Source: Streptomyces resistomycificus
GTDB taxonomy: Bacteria; Actinomycetota; Actinomycetes; Streptomycetales; Streptomycetaceae
Reading direction: 5' to 3'
NCBI RefSeq assembly: GCF_001514265.1
Contig: NZ_KQ948989.1
Location: 124,001 to 188,000 of the forward strand
Length of the DNA: 64,000 nt
The notes below the pieces were generated by a model, which saw only the letters and a program-made list of their open reading frames with translations, did no database searches and was not told where the DNA came from. Shown here piece by piece: positions 52,255 through 60,989 of the stretch (within the stretch, counting starts at the first letter, position 1; every line of letters begins with the position of its first letter). The position numbers and the translations under genes were made by a program.

Positions 52255-55200
52255 CTACAGCCGGGGACCGCCGACGGTGACGAATCCGGTCACCGTCGCC
52301 GCGGTGGCGTTGTCGTAGACCACGGCACCCGTCGACTTCTTCCAGACCTCGATCCGGAAGGTGTCAGGTCCGTCCGTCGCGGTGATCCGGAATCCGTAGC
52401 CGGCCGCGCCGTTCACCGTGCCCGATCCCTGGTAGACGGCACGGGACTTGGTGACCACCAGCCAGTCGGAGCCGGTGGAGCGGAACTTCAGCCGGGCCGC
52501 GCCGAAGTCGAACGTGACCTTGCCGGTGGGCACGTCGGCGTTCCTGCGGTAGTCGGCGGTGAAGGAGAAGGCGGCCTTGCCGGTCAGCCCGGGCTGGGCG
52601 GGGTAGGCGCCCGCTGCCGAGGTGACGATCCCGACTCCGGCCGCGGGGCCGGCGGCCCGGTCGTAGACGACCAGCTCGGGCAGCGTCCTGCGGTCCGAGG
52701 CACCGTCGTCGTCGGTCACCGTGACCACGGGCCGGCGGATGCCCGCCGTGGTGTAGGTGTGGGTGGCCGTGCAACGGGAGTCGCTGACGGTGCCGCGCGT
52801 CGGTTCGCCGCCGTCCTTCCAGTCGACCGTGCAGGTGTGGGTGTCCGCCGAGCCGGGGTCGCCGAACGCGGCGCTGACGGCCGTGGCGCGGTTGGCCGCG
52901 ACGGGTGACGCGGGGCCGTGGGCGGAGGTGATCGCCGGGGCCGCGTTCCCGACGGTGACGGTGGCCGTGTCGCTGCTGCGGCCGCCGGTGAGGGTGACCT
53001 CGTAGGTGCCGTCGTCCCGGCAGGTGAGGGTGGTCGCGGCCGCTCCCGCGTCCGCGAACGCGCAGGGCGCTCCCTTCTCGATCGTCCACTTCGGACTGCC
53101 CGCCCCGGAGAGGGTGCCGGAGATCCGGATCGCGTCGCCCTCGGTGCCGTCGGCGTCGGAGCCCGCGTGCACCACGGTGACCGGGTCGATGCTCGTCAGC
53201 GTCGGCACGACCTTCTCGATCAGGCCGTCGGCGTCGAACTCCAGCTTGTCGACGGTGGTTTCGCGGTGGGTGCCGTCACCGCCGGGGATGGCGAAGCGGT
53301 GATAGGCGATGTACCAGTCGTCGGTGTTGGGCACGTGGACCACGGAGTGGTGGCCGGGGCCCTTGATGCCGAGTGAGAGGTCCTTCTCCAGGATGACCCC
53401 CTGCTTGGTCCACGGACCGGTGGGGGAGGAGCCGGTGGCGTAGGCGACGCGGTAGTTCTCGTCGCGGGTGTCGTTCTCCGACCACATGAAGTAGTAGGTG
53501 CCCTTGCGCTTGATGACGAAGGTGCCCTCGTTGTAGCCGCTCGGGGTGATGTCCTTGATCTTCGTGCTGTCGAGGGACGTCATGTCGTCGTTCAGCGGGA
53601 CGACGTACGCGCGTCCGTTGCCGAAGTAGAGGTACGAGGTGCCGTCGTCGTCCGTGAAGACGGCCGGGTCGATCATCTGGCCGGTCAACTGTCCCGCCTT
53701 GAGCAGGGGCTTGCCCAGGGGGTCCTTGAACGGGCCGGTCGGCGAGTCGGAGACCGCGACGCCGATGTTGGCGTCGGCGCTGAAGTAGAAGTAGTACTTC
53801 CCGTTCTTCTCGGCCATCGTCGGCGCCCAGGCCCTGCTGTCGGCCCAGCTGACGTCCGGCCCCAGGTCGAGGATGACGCCGTGGTCCTTCCAGTGCACCA
53901 GGTCGGTGGAGGAGTACGCCTTGAACTGCGTGCCGCTCCAGCCCGGGAAGCCGTCGGTGGTCGGGTAGATGTAGAAGGTGTCGCCGAACCTGACGATGTT
54001 CGGGTCGGCGTTGAGCCCGGGCAGGACCGGGCTCTTCATCTCCAGTGCCGTGACCTTCCAGGTGCGCTTGGCGCCGTCCGAGCCGGTCACCTCGTACGTC
54101 ACCGGCTCGGTGAAGTCGTGCAGCGTGCCGGAGGCGGGGCTGATGGACGCGCCGTGGGCGAGGGCGAACTCCGGCGCCAGGGCGGTGAGATCGCTGCCCT
54201 CGGCCAGCGGGAGGGTGATCTTGCCGGCCGCGTCGTCGATGATCGCGTCGGTCTTCAGCGCGGGGTGGGTCGCCGCGGCGATGCCCGTGGTGTTGCCGCT
54301 GAGCTCCAGGACCTCGGTGGGCGCCAGGGCCCGGTTGTAGATCCGGAAGTCGTCGACCTCGCCGCCGAAGTAGGGGTCCGGGGAGTACAGGGACTTGCCG
54401 ATGTAGCCGGAGTATCCCTTGGAGGAGTCGTAGAGCTCGGACGGCTTGATGGTGACCCCGGTGGCCCGGGCCGCCTCGATGCCGTTCACGTAGAGGACGG
54501 CCGTCTCGGTCGCGCTGTCCACGGTGACGGTGACGTGCTGCCACTCACCGGGGGTGAGCCGGGAGCCCGCGGTCATCTGCTTCTCGCCCGACCAGGTGGC
54601 CTCCGTGATCGCGGAGAAGAGCTTGCCGCCGCCGTTGGAGGGGGAGGCGAAGAGGTACTTGTTGCTGTCGGGACCCAGGCCGAAGAGCCACTGGAAGTTG
54701 TCCCCGCCCTTCCACTTGACGTGGGTGGAGACGGTGACGCTGTCGGCGTTCTTCAGGACGCCGTTGGGAATCCTGACGTACGGCGAGGTCGTGGAGCTGC
54801 TGGTACCGCCGGACATCTTGAACGAGCCGCCGTCCACGCCGGTCCCGAAGTCGGGAGTGCGCACGTACGTGCCGTGGTAGCCGTGGCCGCTGGAGTCGCG
54901 GGCGATGTTGCCGCCGGTCTCGTCGAAGTCGTAGTCCAGGAGCAGGTCGGCGGGTACGTCGGGGCCTTCGGCCGAGACCGTGACCTCGGCCTTCAGGGTG
55001 CCCCCTTCGGGCAGGGAGCCCGTCACCGTGAAGGTGCCGGCCTGTTCGTAGGCGGATTCCGGTACGTCCGCCCAGTCGACGGAGACGGGACGCTCGACGC
55101 CGTCGGCGTACTTCGCGATCACGGTGGCCGGCAGGACCGGCGCGTCACCGATCCGCGTCTTCACCGCGATGTCCTCGACGCTGTCGACGAGCTGGTCGGG

Positions 55201-57468
55201 CTGGTAGGCGCGCAGCAGGCGGTCGTACTCGGCCTGGGTGACCGGGAGGACCGTGCCGTGGCGGGGCTTGGCGGGCAGGTCGTAACCGGTGGACGGGGTC
55301 CAGACGCCGGAGTCGAGGTCGGTCGTCTCGAAGGGGATGTAACCGCGACCGCCGAACTCGTCGAGGAACGCGTACCACTTCTCCTCGGTGTTGGACTTGA
55401 ACACCAACGGCCCCTCCGCGGCGTTCATCGCGCCCTTGCCGATGCCCTCGGCGACCGGTGTCCAGGAGGTGTCGAGGAGCGAGTCGCTCTTCTCCTCGAA
55501 GATGAACTTGCTGTTGGGCGTCGAGGAGGAGTTGTTGCGCTCGTCCTTGGAGAGGCGGAAGTAGGTCCCGCCGTGCTGGATCACCGTGGAGTCGATGACC
55601 GAGTAGCCGCGGTCGATCCACACCTTGGGCTCGCTGAAGGTGTGGAAGTCGCGGGTGGTCGCGTACATCATGCGGTTGTACGTGTCGCCGGAGTGCGCCT
55701 CGTTGTCGTACAGCTTCGAGGCCCAGAAGACGACGTACTCACCGCGCTGCTCGTCGTAGAACGCCTCGGGAGCCCAGGTGTTGCCGGCGCTGTCGGGGGA
55801 GACCTTCACCAGGCGCTGGTCGGTCCAGTGCACGAGGTCCGTGGACTCCCAGACCATGATCGACTTGCTGCCGGTGCGCTGGGAGGCGTCCCAGTCGCCG
55901 TTGCCGTAGATCCTGAGGTCGGTGGCGATCTGGTAGAACTTGTCGCCCTCCGGGGAGCGGATGATGAACGGGTCGCGCAGGCCCTTCTCGCCGAGCGTGG
56001 AGGTCAGTACGGGTTTGCCGTCGTTCAACTCCCGCCACTTGAGAGGGTCGTTGCCCTTGCTGAGAGCGGCGTAGAGCTGCTCGCCGTCGGAGGTGCCCTC
56101 GCCGGTGAAGTAGCTGAACATGTAGCCCTTGAGGGCCTGCTTCGCGGGGAGTTCGGGGACCTTGGCGGTGAGGGTGCGGGTCGCGGTGGCCTCGCCCTTG
56201 GTGACGGTCGCGGTCAGTTCGACGTCGGCGGCGCCGGCGCCGTGCGCGGGGCGGTGGACCGTGCCGTCGGCGGCGACGACGTCCGGGTGGGCGGAGGACC
56301 AGGTGACGTGGGTGCCGAAGGAGCCGTCCGCGGGGAGGGTGAGGTTGCCGCGTACGTCGTCGATGTTGTGGACGACGAGGTCCTCGGCCGCCTGCCGGGC
56401 GGCGGTCTCGTCGTCGAAGGCGGGCAGGACCGTGACGTCGAAGGACCTGGTGTCCGTCACGGTGCCCTTCTTCAGGGTCGCCGTGAGCTCGGCACGTCCG
56501 TCCGGCTCACCGGCGGCGGGACGGGTGACCTTGCCGGTCTCCGACACCACCGAGGGGTTGTCGCTGGCCCAGCTGATGCTGGAGCCGCCCGCGGAGCCGG
56601 TCTTCGGCAGGTCGAGGTCGGCGGTGACGGCACTTGTGTCGCCGAGGGTGAGGGCGGCCTTGTCGTCGGCGACACCCTGGGTGGCCACGGGGAGGGCGAG
56701 TTGCTCGACCTCGGTGTCGGCGAGCGCCCGGTCGTACACCCGGAAGTCGCGGATCCTGCCCTTGAAGAGCTTGTCGCCGGAGTACACGGACTTGCCGATG
56801 TAGTTGGCTGTCGTGGTGCCGGAGCCGATGGCGCCGGGCGTGGTGGTGACCGCGGTGTTGCGGCCCACCTCGACGCCGTCCTCGTAGAGCACGCCGGTGG
56901 TGCCGGTCTGGGTGTAGGTGAGGTGCTTCCACGCGGCACGGGCGAGGTTGTGGGAGTCGCCGGGCTTGGTGGTCTGCTCCGTCGACCAGTTGCCGGTGGC
57001 GATGGAGGTGCGGAGGGAGTTGCCCGTGGTGAACAGGTACCCGTTGCCGTTGCCTGCGCTGGTGTTGCCGAAGCCGTAGATGAAGTACGGGGTGGTCTGG
57101 GCGGAGTCGATCAGCACGTCCATCGAGACGCTGATCGCGTTCATGCCCTTCATGACGTCGTCCGGCACCTTGATGTAGGTGTCGGAACCGTTGAAGGCGA
57201 GCCCCTGACCGGATGCCGACCAGCCGGCGGTGCCGTTGACAGTGCCGGTCCGGCCGTTGCCCGAGGCGTCGGTGGCGGCGGTGCCCGAGGCGGCGTCGAG
57301 CGGGTACCAGAGGGCGAGGCCGTCGGTGATCTCCGCGGTGTCCGCCGTCTCCGCCGCCTGGGCGGGTACGGCGGGCCCGAGGCCCAGCAACAGCGACGCG
57401 GCGGTGAGTCCGGCGAGTCGGCCCGTCAGGCGTCTCGCACGGCCGCGAAGTCGTGCCCTGTACGTCAT
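52255..57468 (-). CDS. Giant secreted multidomain GH43 glycosidase (arabinanase/arabinofuranosidase type)
   Basis: A 1737-residue secreted enzyme. Domains by eye: signal peptide (1-38), LamG 1 (about 45-262), two atrophied Ig-like modules (263-440), GH43 domain 1 (445-755, GLRDPFIIRSPEGDKFYQIATD), Ig-like (757-833), LamG 2 (846-1058), beta-rich linker (1060-1143), GH43 domain 2 (1148-1426, LNADPNIVRFGDTFYIYPTTDG with the base Asp; acid Glu in SGYNEGTFVIKRKG), PKD-like modules (1427-1605) and a C-terminal beta-domain. It should attack arabinose-containing plant polysaccharide outside the cell. A LuxR-type regulator gene lies upstream on the same strand. Confidence 0.9.
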   Translation of the reverse strand: MTYRARLRGRARRLTGRLAGLTAASLLLGLGPAVPAQAAETADTAEITDGLALWYPLDAASGTAATDASGNGRTGTVNGTAGWSASGQGLAFNGSDTYIKVPDDVMKGMNAISVSMDVLIDSAQTTPYFIYGFGNTSAGNGNGYLFTTGNSLRTSIATGNWSTEQTTKPGDSHNLARAAWKHLTYTQTGTTGVLYEDGVEVGRNTAVTTTPGAIGSGTTTANYIGKSVYSGDKLFKGRIRDFRVYDRALADTEVEQLALPVATQGVADDKAALTLGDTSAVTADLDLPKTGSAGGSSISWASDNPSVVSETGKVTRPAAGEPDGRAELTATLKKGTVTDTRSFDVTVLPAFDDETAARQAAEDLVVHNIDDVRGNLTLPADGSFGTHVTWSSAHPDVVAADGTVHRPAHGAGAADVELTATVTKGEATATRTLTAKVPELPAKQALKGYMFSYFTGEGTSDGEQLYAALSKGNDPLKWRELNDGKPVLTSTLGEKGLRDPFIIRSPEGDKFYQIATDLRIYGNGDWDASQRTGSKSIMVWESTDLVHWTDQRLVKVSPDSAGNTWAPEAFYDEQRGEYVVFWASKLYDNEAHSGDTYNRMMYATTRDFHTFSEPKVWIDRGYSVIDSTVIQHGGTYFRLSKDERNNSSSTPNSKFIFEEKSDSLLDTSWTPVAEGIGKGAMNAAEGPLVFKSNTEEKWYAFLDEFGGRGYIPFETTDLDSGVWTPSTGYDLPAKPRHGTVLPVTQAEYDRLLRAYQPDQLVDSVEDIAVKTRIGDAPVLPATVIAKYADGVERPVSVDWADVPESAYEQAGTFTVTGSLPEGGTLKAEVTVSAEGPDVPADLLLDYDFDETGGNIARDSSGHGYHGTYVRTPDFGTGVDGGSFKMSGGTSSSTTSPYVRIPNGVLKNADSVTVSTHVKWKGGDNFQWLFGLGPDSNKYLFASPSNGGGKLFSAITEATWSGEKQMTAGSRLTPGEWQHVTVTVDSATETAVLYVNGIEAARATGVTIKPSELYDSSKGYSGYIGKSLYSPDPYFGGEVDDFRIYNRALAPTEVLELSGNTTGIAAATHPALKTDAIIDDAAGKITLPLAEGSDLTALAPEFALAHGASISPASGTLHDFTEPVTYEVTGSDGAKRTWKVTALEMKSPVLPGLNADPNIVRFGDTFYIYPTTDGFPGWSGTQFKAYSSTDLVHWKDHGVILDLGPDVSWADSRAWAPTMAEKNGKYYFYFSADANIGVAVSDSPTGPFKDPLGKPLLKAGQLTGQMIDPAVFTDDDGTSYLYFGNGRAYVVPLNDDMTSLDSTKIKDITPSGYNEGTFVIKRKGTYYFMWSENDTRDENYRVAYATGSSPTGPWTKQGVILEKDLSLGIKGPGHHSVVHVPNTDDWYIAYHRFAIPGGDGTHRETTVDKLEFDADGLIEKVVPTLTSIDPVTVVHAGSDADGTEGDAIRISGTLSGAGSPKWTIEKGAPCAFADAGAAATTLTCRDDGTYEVTLTGGRSSDTATVTVGNAAPAITSAHGPASPVAANRATAVSAAFGDPGSADTHTCTVDWKDGGEPTRGTVSDSRCTATHTYTTAGIRRPVVTVTDDDGASDRRTLPELVVYDRAAGPAAGVGIVTSAAGAYPAQPGLTGKAAFSFTADYRRNADVPTGKVTFDFGAARLKFRSTGSDWLVVTKSRAVYQGSGTVNGAAGYGFRITATDGPDTFRIEVWKKSTGAVVYDNATAATVTGFVTVGGPRL

Positions 57469-57669
57469 GTGGAGTTCCCCTGCTAAGACACGGTGGAAGT
57501 AGGGGCCTCGGCCAGGGGCGCCCCGCTGTTTCGGCTGTGTGACGTCGTGTTGCGAGAGTGTCAGCCGGGGTGTGGGGCAGCGTCAAGAGGTTTCGAACGA
57601 TGTCCGATGGGTCGAACGGTGGGGTGGGGGAGGCGGGTTTTTTGGGGGCGAGGGCCTCCGGTCGGGATC

Positions 57670-57742
57670 GGGCTCCCTGCGCGGGTCGGGGCTCCCTGGT
57701 CGGGTTGGGCTCCCTGGTCGGGTCGGGCTCCCCGGTCGGGTC
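57670..57742. repeat. Four tandem copies of an 18-19 bp unit
   Basis: Units at 57670-57688, 57689-57706, 57707-57724 and 57725-57742 share the pattern GGGCTCCCTGGTCGGGTY with one to three changes each. Confidence 0.75.
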
Positions 57743-57770
57743 GGGCCCCGACCGGATCGAGCCGTTGACG

Positions 57771-57853
57771 GACCGCGGTCGACCGGACCGCGGTCGACCG
57801 GATCGCGGTCGGTCGGACGGGGGTCGGTCGGACCGGGGTCGACCGGATCGCGG
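57771..57853. repeat. GACCGCGGTC/GACCGG-type degenerate tandem repeats
   Basis: Alternating GACCG(C/G)GGTC and GACCGGA(C/T)CG blocks, several of them self-complementary, fill this segment between the 18-bp and 40-bp repeat arrays. Confidence 0.6.
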
Positions 57854-57854
57854 T

Positions 57855-57938
57855 GTCGAGTCAGGTGAGTGCCGGACCGGGGTCGGCCGGATCGCGTGGT
57901 CGAGTCAGGTGAGCGCCGGACAGGGGTCGGCCGGATCG
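57855..57938. repeat. Two 40-bp direct repeats, 44-bp period
   Basis: 57855-57894 and 57899-57938 match at 38 of 40 positions (core GTCGAGTCAGGTGAG, then GGGGTCGGCCGGATCG). The second copy ends 3 bases before the stop codon of the LuxR regulator gene. Confidence 0.8.
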
Positions 57939-57941
57939 GTG

Positions 57942-58637
57942 TCAGGCCGGGCGGACCAGGCCGGACTCGTAGGCGAACACCACGGCTTGCACCCGGGCGC
58001 GGGCGCCTATCTTGCCGAGGATGTTGCTGACGTGCGACTTGACCGTGGTCGGGGAGATCGACAGCCGCGCGGCGATCTCGACGTTGGACCAGCCGGAGGC
58101 GACGGCCGTGAGGACGTCCCGCTCCCGTCCGGTGAGCGCGTCGAGTCCGACCGCCCGCTCGGCGAGACGGCTGGGGCGCTCCTGGCGCACGGCGTCGATG
58201 AGTGCCCGGGTCAGGCCGGGGGTGATGACGGCGTCTCCGGTGGCCACGATGCGGACGGCCGCTGTCAGTTCGTCCGGGGTGGCGTCCTGGAGGAGGAATC
58301 CGCGGGCTCCGGCACGCAGGGCCGCGTAGGCGTACTCGTCGAGTCCGGTGCTGGTCAGGACCAGCACGCGCGGAGGGCTCGGCACCGTGCGACGCGAGTC
58401 GGGCGGGAGGGGGAGTGCGGGGATCCGCGCGATGCGCCGGATCGTGTCGATGACGTCGGAGTCCGGAACGCGGGCGTCCATCAGGACGACGTCGGGACGG
58501 AGTTCGGTGCTCATGCGGATCGCCTCGAACCCGCCCGACGCCTCGCCGACGACGGTGAGATCGGGTTGGGCCTCAAGGAGCATCCGGAAGCCGAGGCGTT
58601 GCAGTGCCTGGTCGTTGACGACGAGTACGGAGGTCAT
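57942..58637 (-). CDS. NarL/LuxR-family response regulator, orphan
   Basis: A 231-residue response regulator. The receiver domain (1-135) has VVND at residues 6-9 (the usual first Asp is Asn) and the phosphoacceptor Asp in VVLMDARVPDSD; an insert PALPLPPDSRRTVPSPPR (about 74-91) lengthens the domain. The LuxR helix-turn-helix is about 165-225 (LTGRERDVLTAVASGWSN, SISPTTVKSHVSNIL). No histidine kinase is adjacent. It lies upstream of the giant GH43 gene on the same strand, 473 bases away; control of that gene is possible but unproven. Confidence 0.88.
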   Translation of the reverse strand: MTSVLVVNDQALQRLGFRMLLEAQPDLTVVGEASGGFEAIRMSTELRPDVVLMDARVPDSDVIDTIRRIARIPALPLPPDSRRTVPSPPRVLVLTSTGLDEYAYAALRAGARGFLLQDATPDELTAAVRIVATGDAVITPGLTRALIDAVRQERPSRLAERAVGLDALTGRERDVLTAVASGWSNVEIAARLSISPTTVKSHVSNILGKIGARARVQAVVFAYESGLVRPA

Positions 58638-58664
58638 GCCGGGTTTCCCCTCTCGCCCCCCAGT

Positions 58665-58683
58665 GAACGAAACCGTTTCGTTC
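58665..58683. promoter_or_regulatory. Perfect 9-1-9 palindrome upstream of the LuxR regulator
   Basis: GAACGAAAC-C-GTTTCGTTC is an exact inverted repeat lying 28 bases upstream of the regulator's ATG. The GAAAC-C-GTTTC core resembles LacI-family operators of Streptomyces. A related CGAAAC-N4-CCGTTTTT string lies at about 58709-58725. Confidence 0.65.
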
Positions 58684-58765
58684 TTGCGGGAAGGCTACCC
58701 CCTGCTTTATCGAAACGACCCCGTTTTTCTTGTGGTGTGGGTCACATTCGCGCGGGGCGCGGAGG

Positions 58766-59278
58766 TCAGTCGCGCTGCACTCGCGACTCCATCACCTCGA
58801 CCAGTCGGGACAGTGCCTTGAGGATCCACTCGCGGTCCTCACCGAGCCCCGCCAGCAGCTCCACCTCGGTGGCGAGCTGGCGGGGGAAGAGGGCGTCGAC
58901 GGCGTCGGCGCCGGATTCGGTGATGGTGACCAGGGCGGCGCGACGGTCGGCGGGGTTCGGGGTGCGGGCGATGAAGCCGCGCTGCTCCAGCTTGGCGAGC
59001 GTCTTGCTGACGCCGGCGCGCGACAGCCCGAGTCGCTCGGCGAGCCGGCGGGCGATGACCGGCTCGGTGGCGTGGCGGAGGGGGATGAGCATGTCGATCT
59101 CCGGTGCGGTGAGCGGTGCTCCCGCATAGAGGGGTTCGATGGCGCGGCCGAGCAGACCCGTGGCGTGCTTGAGCAGGGCGACGACTTCCATGGGGGACGT
59201 GTCGAGCCCGGGATTCTGCTCGGCCCACCGGGTGCGGACCTCGGAGGGGGTGGGGGGAGAGGAGGGCATGCGGCTCAC
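58766..59278 (-). CDS. MarR-family transcriptional regulator
   Basis: A 170-residue winged-helix protein; wHTH about 50-130 (LTAPEIDMLIPLRHATEPVI, RRLAERLGLSRAGVSKTLAKLEQRGFI, then the wing NPADRRAALVTITESG). It is divergent from an MFS efflux gene with a 63-base gap and very likely represses it. Start ATG 59278 with GAAGGTGAG upstream. Confidence 0.92.
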   Translation of the reverse strand: MSRMPSSPPTPSEVRTRWAEQNPGLDTSPMEVVALLKHATGLLGRAIEPLYAGAPLTAPEIDMLIPLRHATEPVIARRLAERLGLSRAGVSKTLAKLEQRGFIARTPNPADRRAALVTITESGADAVDALFPRQLATEVELLAGLGEDREWILKALSRLVEVMESRVQRD

Positions 59279-59293
59279 CTTCGCGCTCTTGCT

Positions 59294-59341
59294 TGGCTCT
59301 TACATTTGTTAGCCAGTGAACTATCGGTTACCTTTTTCTCC
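59294..59341 (+). promoter_or_regulatory. Divergent MarR operator and MFS promoter
   Basis: The inverted repeat TGGCT-N12-AGCCA (59294-59298 and 59311-59315) overlaps a -35 TTGTTA (59306-59311); a -10 TTACCT follows at 59328-59333 after 16 bases. Transcription would start at or just before the ATG of 59342, i.e. a leaderless efflux mRNA. Confidence 0.55.
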
Positions 59342-60646
59342 ATGGTAGCCCCGTCCCCCTCCCGTCCCGCCACCGCGTCGGCCTCCCCGGGCCCGACGCC
59401 CGGCCCCGCCGCCGACCCCGCCCCCTCCCGGCGTGCAGCTGCCGTCCTGGTCGCCGTCCTCGGTGCCCTGACGGCAGTGGCCCCGCTCGCGACCGACATG
59501 TACGTCCCCGGTTTCCCGGCGATGGGAGACGCGCTCGGCGCGAGCAGTTCGGCCGTGCAGCTGACGATGACCGCGTTCCTGGCCGGGCTGGTCGTCGGCC
59601 AGTTGCTGATCGGGCCTCTCAGTGACGGGCTCGGCCGCCGCAGGCTGCTCATATCCGGGGCGGCGGGCTTCGTGCTGTTGTCCCTCGCCTGCGCGCTCGC
59701 CCCCAACGTCACCCTGCTGACCGGAGCCCGCTTCCTGCAGGGCGTGGCCGGGGCGGCGGGCATGGTGCTGGCCCGAGCCGTGCTCACAGACCGCTTCCAC
59801 GGCGCCGACCTGCCACGCCGCTTCGCGGTGCTCTCCCAGGTCATGGGCGTGGCGCCGATCGTCGCGCCGGTGCTCGGCGGGGTCGTCCTGACCGTGTCCA
59901 CCTGGCGTGCGGTGTTCGCCGTACTGACGTTGCTGGGCGGCCTGCTGCTGCTCGCCGTGGTGCGGGCCGTACCGGAGTCCCTGCCGCCCGAGCGCCGGCA
60001 CAGCGGTGGCGTGGCGAGCACCTTCCGGGCCATGGGCGCACTGCTCGGCCGTCGGGCCTTCATGGGGTACGTCCTGGTCGTCGCCCTGGTCGCGGCGGCG
60101 CTGTTCACCTATATCAGCGGCTCCAGCTTCGTCTTCGAGAACCTCCACGGGGTCTCCTCGACGACGTACTCCCTGATCTTCGCCACCAACGCGGTCGGCA
60201 CCCTGGTCACCGGTACGGTCTTCTCCCGCCTGGCCGGTCGGGGCGTGCGCCTGAACACGCTCCTGGTCGCCGGCGTCGGTGTCTCCCTGCTGGGTGCGCT
60301 GGGCCAGGTCGTGTTGGTCCTGTCCCTGGGCGAGACCCTCGCGGGTACGTGGATCACGCTGTTCGTGACGGTCAGCGGGATCGGCCTCGTCTTCCCGGCG
60401 GGCATGAGCATCGGCCAGACGGTGGGCCGGACCGCACCGGGTGCCGCCTCCGCGCTCGTGGGTGGCCTGCAGTTCCTCTTCGGTGCCCTCGCCTCGCCCC
60501 TCGTCGGACTGTTCGGGGAGGACAGTTCCCTGCCGATGGCCCTGATCATGCTCACCGCCGTGGCCGGGGCGGCGCTGGCCCTGGTCGGGCTCGCGCGCCC
60601 CTGGCAGGGGCACGGAGAACCGGGCGCCGCCAAGGCCGGGGCGTAG
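59342..60646 (+). CDS. Bcr/CflA-type MFS drug efflux transporter
   Basis: A 434-residue transporter with 12 transmembrane helices. N-terminal cytoplasmic Ala/Pro/Ser tail, then TDMYVPGFPAMGDALGASSSAVQLTMTAFLAGL and the MFS motif GPLSDGLGRRRLL between helices 2 and 3, the DHA1 drug:H+ antiporter pattern. The divergent MarR gene suggests induction by its substrate. Substrate unknown. Confidence 0.92.
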   Translation: MVAPSPSRPATASASPGPTPGPAADPAPSRRAAAVLVAVLGALTAVAPLATDMYVPGFPAMGDALGASSSAVQLTMTAFLAGLVVGQLLIGPLSDGLGRRRLLISGAAGFVLLSLACALAPNVTLLTGARFLQGVAGAAGMVLARAVLTDRFHGADLPRRFAVLSQVMGVAPIVAPVLGGVVLTVSTWRAVFAVLTLLGGLLLLAVVRAVPESLPPERRHSGGVASTFRAMGALLGRRAFMGYVLVVALVAAALFTYISGSSFVFENLHGVSSTTYSLIFATNAVGTLVTGTVFSRLAGRGVRLNTLLVAGVGVSLLGALGQVVLVLSLGETLAGTWITLFVTVSGIGLVFPAGMSIGQTVGRTAPGAASALVGGLQFLFGALASPLVGLFGEDSSLPMALIMLTAVAGAALALVGLARPWQGHGEPGAAKAGA

Positions 60647-60806
60647 CGGGCGTGCCCGGTCGGACGCCCCGCTGCCGGCCGGGCGTCGGGGCAACGTCGC
60701 TGACGACGGTCATGACAGCTGACAGCGACATCAGCGCGGCCGGGTGGCGACGGAGCACTCCGGCCGCCACCGGTACCGCCTGCCCTCTTCCCCGGAGGAG
60801 CGGGAC

Positions 60807-60926
60807 ATGGACCGTGAACGGGTTCTGCGGTGGGCCGAAGCCGAGCGGCTGAGCCTCGTCGACTTCCTCGACTCCCATTGCGGGGAGTGCGGCTGGTGGC
60901 GACCGCTCGCCACCGTGCTGTCGTAG
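60807..60926 (+). pseudogene. Remnant of a maleylpyruvate isomerase (MDMPI/DinB-like) N-terminus
   Basis: A 39-residue frame starting at ATG 60807 behind GGAGGAGCGGG. MDRERVLRWAEAERLSLVDFLDS matches the usual N-terminus of mycothiol-dependent maleylpyruvate isomerase family proteins, which normally run over 200 residues; after residue 23 the match is lost (HCGECGWWRPL) and a stop follows. It looks like a deleted gene that kept its start region. It could instead be a real tiny protein with a C-x-x-C pair. Confidence 0.5.
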
Positions 60927-60989
60927 GGGTGGGCGGAGCGCGGCGGCCGCAGGAACAGGGGTGCAGGGCGGCTCAAGCGGCCGGTGGTC

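Larger units (their letters stand above)
57469..57941. other. Long intergenic region between GH43 and LuxR regulator genes
   Basis: 473 bases without a gene. The part next to the GH43 gene (57469-57650) should hold its promoter; no clear box seen. The rest (about 57655-57940) is made of short G-rich tandem repeats listed separately. Confidence 0.6.

Noticed and set aside
53881..57486. A 1201-codon open frame antisense to the giant GH43 gene, and other long antisense frames (for example opposite ureC and pfkA)
   Set aside because: They are by-products of high GC3 on the coding strand; the peptides are low-complexity R/G/V/A/P-rich with no domain, and the opposite strand encodes clear enzymes.
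57655..57940. CRISPR or origin iterons
   Set aside because: Repeat units differ in length and type, with no spacers, and no replication gene is near.
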